A stretch of DNA of 64,000 bases, taken from assembly GCF_000732325.1 (NCBI RefSeq), contig NZ_BBIW01000005.1:62001-126000 (forward strand). Reading direction: 5' to 3'. The position numbers were made by a program, and so were the translations under genes. The notes under the pieces were generated by a model that saw only the letters and a list, made by a program, of their open reading frames with translations, had not been told where the DNA came from and did not search any database. Shown here piece by piece: positions 53,413-61,619 of this stretch (the stretch's first letter is position 1; each line of letters opens with the position of its first letter). This DNA is from Paenibacillus sp. TCA20 (lineage in GTDB: Bacteria; Bacillota; Bacilli; Paenibacillales; Paenibacillaceae).

Positions 53413-54207
53413 ATGGGGAGACTCGAGAACCGCATTGCTCTGGTGACCGGAGGAAGCCGGGGAATTGGAGAGGCCATTGTCTACAGGCTTGCTGAGGAAG
53501 GAGCACATGTGGCAATTAATTATTCCTCGGAGAGATCAAGAGCGCTGGCTGAACAAGTGGCCAGAAATGCTGAAGCCCACGGTGTTAAGACGATGATCGT
53601 GCAGGCCGATGTAGGTAGTAAAGCTCAAGTTGATGCCATGTTCTCAGCCATCGAGGAGCAGCTTGGAGAGGTGGAAATTTTGGTCAACAATGCAGGAATC
53701 GCGCCATTCGAGCCTTTCATGAAGGCTACGGAAGAGACTTGGGATCGTACATTTGATACGAACGTCAAATCGATCTTCCTCTGTTCACAGCTCGCTGCTA
53801 GTCAAATGATTCCCAAGAGATACGGAAAAATAGTAAATGTCCTGTCTACGGCGAGCCTGGTCGTTACAAGTCCTGTGATTCCACATTACCAATCATCCAA
53901 AGCAGCAGGTCATATGCTGACGAAGGGCATGGCGATTGAACTAGGTAAATACGGTATTAACGTTAATGCCGTTGGACCGAGTACAGTAGACACGGATATG
54001 TGTACTGATTTTCTGGCTGACCCGGCAATCCGGGCCAAAGAGATTGAAGCCAATCCGATGAAAAGGCTGGGTACAGCACGTCAAATCGGAGATGCAGTTG
54101 TATTTCTAGCATCAGAAGAGGCGATGCAGGTGAACGGACATTTGCTGATGGTGGATGGCGGATTGACCGTGAAGGCTGCTCAGCCAGAGGACCATATGGA
54201 ACGATAG
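53413..54207 (+). CDS. SDR family oxidoreductase (sugar/sugar-acid dehydrogenase) 1
   Basis: A 264-residue classical short-chain dehydrogenase. NAD(P) motif TGGSRGIGEA, NNAGIAPFEPF, catalytic Ser in VLSTASLV, YxxxK as YQSSKAA, and C-terminal VNGHLLMVDGGLTVK. It starts 12 bp after the dehydratase with GGGGGAAGG in front. In this operon it probably oxidises either the starting sugar or the 2-keto-3-deoxy acid at C4. Which of the two SDRs does which step cannot be read. Confidence 0.9.
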   Translation: MGRLENRIALVTGGSRGIGEAIVYRLAEEGAHVAINYSSERSRALAEQVARNAEAHGVKTMIVQADVGSKAQVDAMFSAIEEQLGEVEILVNNAGIAPFEPFMKATEETWDRTFDTNVKSIFLCSQLAASQMIPKRYGKIVNVLSTASLVVTSPVIPHYQSSKAAGHMLTKGMAIELGKYGINVNAVGPSTVDTDMCTDFLADPAIRAKEIEANPMKRLGTARQIGDAVVFLASEEAMQVNGHLLMVDGGLTVKAAQPEDHMER

Positions 54208-54243
54208 AGACTTGTTGTGATGACGAATAAGGGAGGAATACGA

Positions 54244-55017
54244 TTGCGTCTGGCTAACAAAATCGCCTTAATTACCGGATCTGGATCTGGAATCGGCAAG
54301 AGCAGTGCAATGCTTTTTGCCAAAGAAGGTGCCGTTGTCATCGTCAATGATTTGGATGAAGTTAAAGGTCAGGAGACCGTCCAGGAGATCTCTGCTTCTG
54401 GGGGGACAGCTCTATTCATGCAAGCCGATGTAACCCATGCCAAGCATGTGGAAGAGATGGTGAGCCGCATTATAGATCAATTTGGCAGAATCGATATCCT
54501 GTTTAACAATGCAGGAATCAGCGGAATTGGACAGCTTCATGAGATAGAGCCAGATGATTGGGATCGTGTCATGACGGTAAATATTCGCGGTGTGTTTCTG
54601 CCTTCCAAATATGTTCTTCCCTATATGATGAAGGAGAAGAACGGCTCCATTATCAATATGTCTTCCTGCATTGCCGAGATTGGACTCGCGAAGCGGGCAT
54701 CTTATTCTGCGACCAAGGGAGCGGTGCTTGCCCTTACCAAATCAATGCAGGTCGATTATGCTCCATACAATATTCGGGTGAATGCTATCTTACCCGGCAC
54801 CATTCTTACGCCTTTCGTTGAGAGCTACTTGCGCTCATCCTATGATGATCCGGCTGAAGCCTTCGAATCTCTGAAGACAAGACAATTAAGCGGCGATCTG
54901 GGAAGACCCGATGACGTAGCCAGTGCTGCGCTCTTCCTTGCTTCCGACGAATCCAGGTTCATGATGGGCTCTCCTCTGTATATTGATGGCGGCGTTGTAT
55001 TCGGCAAGAATGCATAA
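54244..55017 (+). CDS. SDR family oxidoreductase (sugar/sugar-acid dehydrogenase) 2
   Basis: A 257-residue classical SDR: TGSGSGIGKSSA nucleotide motif, NNAGISGIGQL, Ser in INMSSCIAEIG, YSATKGA for YxxxK, and MGSPLYIDGGVVFG. TTG 54244 is the likely start because AAGGGAGGA lies directly before it; ATG 54217 and 54220 precede that site. It follows the other SDR by 36 bp. With the FAH-type hydrolase it fits a 2-keto-3-deoxy-sugar-acid 4-dehydrogenase role, making a diketo acid for cleavage. Confidence 0.9.
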   Translation: MRLANKIALITGSGSGIGKSSAMLFAKEGAVVIVNDLDEVKGQETVQEISASGGTALFMQADVTHAKHVEEMVSRIIDQFGRIDILFNNAGISGIGQLHEIEPDDWDRVMTVNIRGVFLPSKYVLPYMMKEKNGSIINMSSCIAEIGLAKRASYSATKGAVLALTKSMQVDYAPYNIRVNAILPGTILTPFVESYLRSSYDDPAEAFESLKTRQLSGDLGRPDDVASAALFLASDESRFMMGSPLYIDGGVVFGKNA

Positions 55018-55041
55018 ATACATAAAAGGAGTGGATATGAA

Positions 55042-55944
55042 ATGAAACTTGTTACATTTCGAGTGAATGGGGACAACCGATTAGGGATTAAGATTGATCG
55101 CGGCATTATCGATGTAAACACAGCTGCTTCGCTGCTGCCAGATATGAACCGGGTTCCATTGGATATTCACGCTGCAATTGAGACAGGCCAGTCAGGAGTA
55201 CAAGAATTGGAACGACTTAAGCGGGCAGTCGGAGAGAATAAGGAAGTACAAGCACAATCCATTGTCCCGGAAGATGAGATCTCCTATGCTCCATGTGTGA
55301 CCCATCCGAGCAAAATCATCTGTGTCGGACTAAACTATCGAAGACATGCTGAAGAGACAAACGCAGCAATACCTGAATATCCAATTCTCTTCAATAAATT
55401 CAATAACACCCTGGCTGCTCATGGGGAAGACATTCCGCTGCCAAGCGTAAGCAGTGAAGTTGATTATGAAGCTGAACTCGTGATTGTCATCGGAAAGGAA
55501 GCTAAATACGTAGCCCAAGCAGATGCGCTGGATTACGTCTATGGATATTGTAATGTGAATGATTTGTCTGCACGTGATCTGCAGATGAGGACGCCACAAT
55601 GGCTGCTTGGTAAATCGTGTGACAAATTCTCTCCGCTTGGGCCTTACTTGGTGACAGCTGATGAGGTAGGTGACCCTAACTCACTGGATATAAGGTGTAT
55701 TGTAAACGGTGAAACCAAGCAAAGCTCCAATACCTCGGACATGATCTTTCACTGTGACGAGATTGTCAGCTATATCTCACAGCATATGACGCTTCTGCCC
55801 GGAGATATCATTTTGACAGGAACTCCGGAAGGTGTCGTGCTTGGGTTACCTAAGGAAGACCGGGTATATCTTAAACCGGGAGACACCGTGACCATCGAGA
55901 TTGAGAAGCTGGGATCTCTGACAAACCAGATGGTCTCTGAATAA
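55042..55944 (+). CDS. Fumarylacetoacetate hydrolase family protein (diketo-acid hydrolase)
   Basis: A 300-residue FAH-family enzyme with a small N-domain and a catalytic mixed beta-barrel. Motifs: HPSKIICVGLNYRRHAEET, metal ligands in VDYEAELVIVIG, and NVNDLSARDLQ, with GDIILTGTPEGVVLG near the end. It binds Mg2+ and hydrolyses a C-C bond beside two ketones. Last in the operon, it would split a 2,4-diketo-3-deoxy acid into pyruvate plus a small hydroxy acid (for example lactate or glycolate). AAAGGAGTGG precedes ATG 55042; a terminator follows. Confidence 0.92.
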   Translation: MKLVTFRVNGDNRLGIKIDRGIIDVNTAASLLPDMNRVPLDIHAAIETGQSGVQELERLKRAVGENKEVQAQSIVPEDEISYAPCVTHPSKIICVGLNYRRHAEETNAAIPEYPILFNKFNNTLAAHGEDIPLPSVSSEVDYEAELVIVIGKEAKYVAQADALDYVYGYCNVNDLSARDLQMRTPQWLLGKSCDKFSPLGPYLVTADEVGDPNSLDIRCIVNGETKQSSNTSDMIFHCDEIVSYISQHMTLLPGDIILTGTPEGVVLGLPKEDRVYLKPGDTVTIEIEKLGSLTNQMVSE

Positions 55945-55956
55945 GAGCAGCTAAGT

Positions 55957-55990
55957 ACGATCGAATCTATTAGCGGATTCGATCGTTTTT
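55957..55990. terminator. Terminator after sugar-acid operon
   Basis: ACGATCGAATC (55957-55967) pairs exactly with GATTCGATCGT (55976-55986), followed by TTTT. Confidence 0.93.
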
Positions 55991-56047
55991 ATGTGGAGGA
56001 AGCAGCCTCTTATTAGCTATCACATACATTCTTTCGATATTAATCGA

Positions 56048-56896
56048 CTAACGAGGAAGCTTGGAATGATATCTAGCCCTTAATTGCTGAAGATGTCTCA
56101 GCTTCCCGAGACTTTCCTCATTCATAGCGAGACCTACGTTGAGGATCAAGTTCTCAATGACGAACACAGGTCCAATCATGGAATGGAATTCCCATACTTC
56201 ACCTCTTCCCGCATACAGCACCAGATCTGCCTGACTTGCCCGGGGATACACAAGGCGGTCCGTGATGAGAATGACCCGATAACCTGCTTCCTCTGCATAA
56301 TCGAGTATCACTTCAATCTCCGGCTGTAACTGAACGAAACCAAAGACAAGCAGTACGTCATCGGGACCGGCGTGCATCAGCGTTTCGAGTAATTCATGAC
56401 CGCTTGCAGCCATAATCTGAATCTGGAGACCAAATCGACGTAATCGAAATGCAAACAGCTCTGCGAGTGAAATACACGGACCCGGGGCAAAAACAAAGAT
56501 TTGTCTCGCTTGACGTATCGCCTCAGAGGCTTCATTCAGTACTTCAGAATCCAGTCGTTTGCAGGTTTCATCCAAGTGCTGATGAATCGTACTGAGCAGC
56601 GTCTGTGGCAGAGGCAGTCCGTCGATCTTACTCATTGTTTCTTCCAATTTGACCGCGGGAGCCGATTCCAAGCGGAAACGAAGCTTTGCCTTGAACTGCT
56701 TGGCATTGACGTAGCCCACTGATTTCCAGAACCTTGACACAGAGGCGATGCTTATTCCAACCTCCTCAGCAATCTCCTGTTCTGTCATATACAGAATGCG
56801 CTGCTCATTCCGCTGAATAAAATCAGCCAGCAGCCGCTGATTGGTAGAGAAGTGTTTTTTACCCCATTCTTCATACATCCTATTGTTTACCCCCAT
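56048..56896 (-). CDS. MurR/RpiR family transcriptional regulator
   Basis: A 282-residue regulator. N-terminal HTH_6 (about 12-80; MTEQEIAEEVGISIASVSRFWKSVGY) and a C-terminal SIS domain (about 125-260; QARQIFVFAPGPCISLAELFAFRLRRFG), which in this family binds phosphosugars. Divergent from the ECF transporter operon with a 189-bp gap, so it probably controls that operon and itself. ATG 56896 has no clear ribosome site; ATG 56878, preceded by GGGGG, is an alternative. The inducer is likely a phosphorylated product of the imported compound. Confidence 0.9.
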   Translation of the reverse strand: MGVNNRMYEEWGKKHFSTNQRLLADFIQRNEQRILYMTEQEIAEEVGISIASVSRFWKSVGYVNAKQFKAKLRFRLESAPAVKLEETMSKIDGLPLPQTLLSTIHQHLDETCKRLDSEVLNEASEAIRQARQIFVFAPGPCISLAELFAFRLRRFGLQIQIMAASGHELLETLMHAGPDDVLLVFGFVQLQPEIEVILDYAEEAGYRVILITDRLVYPRASQADLVLYAGRGEVWEFHSMIGPVFVIENLILNVGLAMNEESLGKLRHLQQLRARYHSKLPR

Positions 56897-56954
56897 CCTA
56901 CATACATTGCAATTAAACTTGCTTAGACATCATTAATATAAGGATCGAATGTTA

Positions 56955-57026
56955 TGTAAATATTTTTACACCGTCAAAAATGATGAAAAAATGTTGATTT
57001 TGCGTTAATATAACTGGAATTTTGCG
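56955..57026. promoter_or_regulatory. Repeat elements in RpiR/ECF divergent promoter region
   Basis: A 16-bp palindrome TGTAAATATTTTTACA (56955-56970) and a direct repeat ATTTTGCG at 56997-57004 and 57019-57026, 22 bp apart (two helical turns). Both are plausible operators for the adjacent RpiR regulator; sequence alone cannot decide. Confidence 0.4.
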
Positions 57027-57085
57027 ATAATCAGACCTTCCTATAATGGTGTTATATTTCACGATTAGAGGAGGAACTTAACACG

Positions 57086-57964
57086 ATGAATACATTGTCT
57101 GCACGGTACACACTGACCTCATCACAGAAAATGATGATATTTGTGCTGTCCATGTCTTTGTATGGTTTGTCTAACATGTTCACAGAACTGATCCCAAGCG
57201 TACAGCTTGGGCCTATCGAATTATCGGTGGAGTACTTTGCCTTCATTCCGCTCACGCTGTGCATGCTGTTTCATCCGCTGTATGCTGCTGTCGGCGCATC
57301 GGTAGGGGAGATCATCTTCGGTGAGCTGATGCTCGGTCAATTCGGCGGACTTGGCGAAGTTGAGAAATTCATCACTTTTTCCTTGGCAATGTACACAGCT
57401 GGTCGATTAGTTAAGGATCCAACGAACAAGCGTCAGGTAGGAATCGCAGCAATTACAGGGGTGGCCATTCATCAATTACTTAGTTCTATAGTGGACATTG
57501 TTAAGGTCTGGGTAGGTGTAGAAGAGCTTGAAGCGGTAGAGGGACTTGCTGAAAGTATCGTCGTCATCGAAGGGGTTGGTTTTCTAAACGATGTGTTATT
57601 CTCAGGCATATTGTTTGCTCTGCTTCCGACCCTATATCTTGTTCCCCGACTGTATGGAAAGATCGAACCCCTTCTAGGCATACGTCCCCGTCATAAAGGA
57701 ATGAAATATGATACAGCTGCATGGATATCACCGAAATATGTGATCCTCAGTGTAATCCTTGCGGTCGTCGCCGTGGGAGCAGAGATTCTCTCTGAGACGG
57801 AATGGAACATTGCTGAATGGGAGGACATCTTTACAGGCGTGTCCGAACAGCAGCTCATATGGATCAGTATTGGAGCAGCTGCACTAATATCAGTCATTAC
57901 ACTCATTGCCATGCGCAGCAAGGCTGAGAAGTCGGATAAAGGGACGGAGACCAAAAATGTCTGA
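57086..57964 (+). CDS. ECF transporter substrate-binding (S) component, unknown ligand
   Basis: A 292-residue membrane protein with about seven hydrophobic segments, longer than usual S components (about 200). N-terminal helices with ELSVEYFAFIPLTLCMLFHPLYAAVGA and a following GE-rich loop (GEIIFGELMLGQFGGLGE) look like the ligand site. It is the first gene of a complete ECF set: S, fused double ATPase, T. The fused-ATPase layout recalls YkoEDC (thiamine precursor), but I see no clear YkoE likeness. Overlaps the ATPase gene by eight bases. The PHP enzyme and RpiR regulator hint at a phosphorylated or sugar-like ligand. Confidence 0.82.
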   Translation: MNTLSARYTLTSSQKMMIFVLSMSLYGLSNMFTELIPSVQLGPIELSVEYFAFIPLTLCMLFHPLYAAVGASVGEIIFGELMLGQFGGLGEVEKFITFSLAMYTAGRLVKDPTNKRQVGIAAITGVAIHQLLSSIVDIVKVWVGVEELEAVEGLAESIVVIEGVGFLNDVLFSGILFALLPTLYLVPRLYGKIEPLLGIRPRHKGMKYDTAAWISPKYVILSVILAVVAVGAEILSETEWNIAEWEDIFTGVSEQQLIWISIGAAALISVITLIAMRSKAEKSDKGTETKNV

Positions 57965-59771
57965 GCCCGTTATCCAATTAACGAACATTTCGTTTACATA
58001 TCCCGGTGATGATGCCCCTGCGTTAGATCAAGTATCGCTTACCGTGAACAAAGGAGATTTTATCGCCATTGTCGGAAGCAACGGGTCAGGCAAATCTACT
58101 CTGTGCAAATGTTTTAACGGTTTGATTCCGCACTATTATGCAGGTGAATATACAGGGGATGCGACGGTTTGTGGGTTGACTGCAGAAGCTGCAGGGGTTG
58201 CGGAGTTATCCAGATATGTGGGCTATGTATACCAGGATTTTGAGAATCAGCTGGTCAGGCCTACCGTCATGGACGATGTTATGTTCACACCATTGAATTA
58301 CGGATATAAGGATTACGCTGCCCGTGGGGAGAGAGCACTGCGAATGATGGGACTGTATGGTGTAAAAGATGCCTTCATCTGGTCACTTAGCGGTGGACAG
58401 AAGCATTTGCTTGCTCTCGCCGGTGCACTTGCCATGGACCCCGAAATTCTGGTTATCGACGAGCCTGTATCCCAGCTGGATCCGCGTCATGCCCGGCAAA
58501 TATACGATATTCTGCAGCATCTGAATGAGGATTTGGGAAAAACCATTATTGTTATAGAGCATCATACAGAGTTTATTGCTGATTACTGCAATGAGGTTGT
58601 ATTGATGGATGGTGGCCGAGTGAAGTGGAAGCTGCCTGTCCGCGAAGCGTTATCTTCAGTGGAAACTTTGCTGAATCTCGGTATCTTCCCCCCTCAGGTG
58701 ACACAGGCTGCTTGGCGGGTTGCCCGTCAACAGAGCATAGATCCACAGAATGAGCGTTTGCATAAGGAACAACTTCTTCCCATCACACTGGAGGAAGCCA
58801 TTCATTGGTTTGCAGCGGAGGAGAGAATCGAGGCAAAATCTCAGGATAAGCCAATGACTCACCCAACTGAAATCGAAGATACAGCAAATACCATGATCCT
58901 GGCTGAAGATGTCCATCTGTCCTACCGAACAATCCTTAAAAAAATGCAGGCGGTATTAGACGGAGTTGATCTGCACATTCATTCGGGTGAGTCCATCGCC
59001 ATCGTGGGCAATAACGGCGCAGGCAAATCCTCTCTTCTGAAGCTGATTGCTGGCATCGTAAAACCAACTTCGGGATACCTGCAGGTAAATGGGCAGGACG
59101 TAAGAGCAATGACACCCGAGAAAATAGCTAAGCATACGGCTTTTGTATACCAAAATCCAGAGGAAATGTTCATTGAAGATTCCGTTGAAAAAGAAATTGC
59201 GTACTATCTGAATGCGCATCGTGTACATGGTAAAGATCAGCGGCTTGAAGGCATGTTGCAGCATTTCCGATTAGAGGAGCTTAGGGACAAGGATGCCCGG
59301 CTGCTAAGCGGTGGACAGCAGCGTCGTACGGCCCTGGCGATTGGTGCAGCCATGGAGCCAGCTATAATGCTCCTGGATGAGCCGACAGCTAATCTGGATA
59401 TCGCAACCAAGCAGGAGATGCAGCACGTATTAGCTTCATTGAAAGACAAGGTGGAGACTGTCATTATTGCCACGCATGATATGCAGCTGGTCTCCGAGTG
59501 GGCTACTCGAATCATCGTTATGCATCAGGGGGTTGTGCTCGCAGATGGAACGAAGGAAGAAATCTTCGCTGACGGGAGACTGCTGGAGCGTGCAGGTCTA
59601 GTATCGACTCAGCTCATGGAGCTTAGCCTTGCTTTAGGATTGCCAAGGATCTGCTATACACTTGAGGAGTTTCTCTCATTTTATTCACCTGCAAGCGGGT
59701 CTGAGCTAACGGGGGAAGGGGAGGTGAGCACATGGATATCGTCCGAAAAACGCTTGACCGCATCTCCGTAG
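57957..59771 (+). CDS. ECF transporter fused double ATPase (EcfA-EcfA')
   Basis: A 604-residue energising subunit with two ABC ATPase domains in one chain. Domain 1 (about 5-235): Walker A GSNGSGKST, Q-loop YVYQDFENQL, signature LSGGQKHLL, Walker B ILVIDEPVSQLD. Domain 2 (about 315-540): GNNGAGKSS, FVYQNPEEMF, LSGGQQRRTA, IMLLDEPTANLD. All key residues are intact in both. ATG 57957 lies inside the end of the S-component gene, in another frame, so translation is coupled. Its 3' end overlaps the T-component gene by 40 bases. YkoD-like organisation. Confidence 0.93.
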   Translation: MSEPVIQLTNISFTYPGDDAPALDQVSLTVNKGDFIAIVGSNGSGKSTLCKCFNGLIPHYYAGEYTGDATVCGLTAEAAGVAELSRYVGYVYQDFENQLVRPTVMDDVMFTPLNYGYKDYAARGERALRMMGLYGVKDAFIWSLSGGQKHLLALAGALAMDPEILVIDEPVSQLDPRHARQIYDILQHLNEDLGKTIIVIEHHTEFIADYCNEVVLMDGGRVKWKLPVREALSSVETLLNLGIFPPQVTQAAWRVARQQSIDPQNERLHKEQLLPITLEEAIHWFAAEERIEAKSQDKPMTHPTEIEDTANTMILAEDVHLSYRTILKKMQAVLDGVDLHIHSGESIAIVGNNGAGKSSLLKLIAGIVKPTSGYLQVNGQDVRAMTPEKIAKHTAFVYQNPEEMFIEDSVEKEIAYYLNAHRVHGKDQRLEGMLQHFRLEELRDKDARLLSGGQQRRTALAIGAAMEPAIMLLDEPTANLDIATKQEMQHVLASLKDKVETVIIATHDMQLVSEWATRIIVMHQGVVLADGTKEEIFADGRLLERAGLVSTQLMELSLALGLPRICYTLEEFLSFYSPASGSELTGEGEVSTWISSEKRLTASP

Positions 59772-60565
59772 AACGGATTAAGCTGGAGCTGTTAGGGACA
59801 GCCTACGGCAGATCAACAACTTTTATTGGAAGATTAGACCCACGGACCTTGCTGCTGTGGTATCTGTTCTTTGCCATCGTCCCTTGGTTCATACATAACA
59901 CGACCGTACTGTTCGGTATGTTTGTGTTTATCGTTAGTATGACGGCCCTTGCGAGGGTCAGCTACGTTATTCTCATTATTTTAACGCTGGGTCTCGTTGG
60001 TCAGGTAGGGTGGATGTTTCTGTTCTCCATGCTGTTTGGAGGCAGCCTTGAATCAATATTGCCGCTCCTCACTCTTACACTGAAATTATCCGTTATTTCG
60101 CTGGCGAGCATTGCTGTATTTTCCAGTATGGATCCAGAGAAATTAAGTGACGGTCTATCTGCGCTTGGCGTTCCCGAAGCATTCTCGTTCAGCTTATCGT
60201 ACGGTTATCGGATATTGCCTACACTGTTATCAGAGTTCCATCAAATTCTGTTGTCTTACCGGCTAAGAGGACGTTCGCCTGAGCGCCCTGGCATGCTCTA
60301 TTTCAGGAACATCATTTACTATTTACGTATTCTAGTGCTCAGCTTCTACCCACTTATGCTGAATACGGCCAAACGTTCGAGAACGACCGTTGAGGCACTT
60401 GAGACAAGAGGTTTTACGTACGGAATGAATCATCCTGAAGTGAAGAAGCTGAGGCTGTCCTATCTTAAGGTTCGAGCCATCGATGTTTATTATATCATTT
60501 TTTCATTCGCTTACATCACCTGGCTGTTCTGGTTTGGAGAGAGGCTGCCGAACTTGCTGTACTAA
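59732..60565 (+). CDS. ECF transporter transmembrane (T) component
   Basis: A 277-residue EcfT/CbiQ-family subunit. Five or six helices and the two coupling-helix signatures that dock to the ATPases: SYRLRGRSP (about 187-195) and ALETRGFTYG (about 228-237), both of the Ala/Tyr-x-x-Arg-Gly type. It connects the S component to the fused ATPase. GGGGAGGTGAGC precedes ATG 59732, which lies within the upstream gene (40-base overlap). Confidence 0.93.
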   Translation: MDIVRKTLDRISVERIKLELLGTAYGRSTTFIGRLDPRTLLLWYLFFAIVPWFIHNTTVLFGMFVFIVSMTALARVSYVILIILTLGLVGQVGWMFLFSMLFGGSLESILPLLTLTLKLSVISLASIAVFSSMDPEKLSDGLSALGVPEAFSFSLSYGYRILPTLLSEFHQILLSYRLRGRSPERPGMLYFRNIIYYLRILVLSFYPLMLNTAKRSRTTVEALETRGFTYGMNHPEVKKLRLSYLKVRAIDVYYIIFSFAYITWLFWFGERLPNLLY

Positions 60566-60610
60566 TCAATTGACAGAAAAGTGCCTAACTTAAGTTATAT
60601 CTAAGGAGAG

Positions 60611-61420
60611 ATGAATCGAATGTTCATAGACTTGCATACTCATGGGAAGCTATCCAAGAAATCTGATTTTTCCCTGGACTATTTCAAGGAGATGCTGACA
60701 GAAGCAAGGTCGAATCATATTTTAGGCATTGCACTCACCGAGCACTTTAACACGAAGAATTTTGAACAAATCTATGCAGCGCTTGATGAGGCGTACTCTT
60801 ATAATGGGCACTACTACGAGGCCGAGGGGGTGCGTGTATTTCCGGGGATGGAGGTCGATATTAGAGAAACAGGGCATATCCTTCTCATCAGCACAAGAGA
60901 GGAGATCTTGTCAATTCGGGAACAGCTTGAGCCCTATCTGTCTAAAGATAACTTCATCCCGTTTGCCCAGCTGCTTGACCTTGTAGAGGAACGGAATGTA
61001 CTTAAGATTGGGGCGCATCCATATCGCTCATCGACTCCGCTTCACCACATCAATGTAAACCTGCTGAAGCGGCTTGATGCCCTGGATCTCAATGCAAAGG
61101 ATTTGTACAAACAAGGCGCAGCGGCGTATCAAGCGAAAATCTATCCTTTTGCAGAACTTCTCGGGCTCCCAATTGTCGCTGGAAGCGACAGTCATCAATG
61201 TCTTCAATATGGGAGCGTAATGAATCGGATGAATGAGCCCATTAACACCGTCGATGAGCTGAGAATGGCTATTCAGCAGGGAGCCTATCAAGTTGAAATA
61301 TCGGATTCGCTAGAGCTGAGAGTCAAGGCTTCTGTGATGATGAAGAAGCTACTGAAGCAGCTTCAGGGAGAGCCCCCATCCAGAGACGAATTGGAACAGG
61401 AGCAGGTAGTCAACATATAA
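60611..61420 (+). CDS. PHP domain phosphoesterase
   Basis: A 269-residue polymerase-and-histidinol-phosphatase-like metalloenzyme. The four PHP motifs are visible: FIDLHTHGKLS, ALTEHFN, PGMEVDI, IGAHPYRS, and VAGSDSHQ. They form a trinuclear metal site that removes phosphate from small molecules. It is 45 bp after the ECF T component, so it belongs to that operon. It may dephosphorylate the imported compound or an intermediate. AAGGAGAG precedes the start; ATG 60620 is a possible second start. Confidence 0.88.
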   Translation: MNRMFIDLHTHGKLSKKSDFSLDYFKEMLTEARSNHILGIALTEHFNTKNFEQIYAALDEAYSYNGHYYEAEGVRVFPGMEVDIRETGHILLISTREEILSIREQLEPYLSKDNFIPFAQLLDLVEERNVLKIGAHPYRSSTPLHHINVNLLKRLDALDLNAKDLYKQGAAAYQAKIYPFAELLGLPIVAGSDSHQCLQYGSVMNRMNEPINTVDELRMAIQQGAYQVEISDSLELRVKASVMMKKLLKQLQGEPPSRDELEQEQVVNI

Positions 61421-61427
61421 TCAATGT

Positions 61428-61458
61428 AAAGAACTGCGGGAAATCTGCAGTTCTTTTT
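61428..61458 (+). terminator. Terminator after ECF/PHP operon
   Basis: AAAGAACTGC (61428-61437) pairs with GCAGTTCTTT (61447-61456), then TT. Confidence 0.9.
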
Positions 61459-61619
61459 GTTTATTCACTCCGCTGCTTAATGAAGATAACAACGAATTGA
61501 TCCTGCAATTATTGATACAATACATAAGGTGTGATTCCCTTTATGGATTTAATAAAGATTATTATTTTTTACAATTCGCCATGGCGTGTTATTATATAAT
61601 TCAAAGGAGTGTAAATGAA

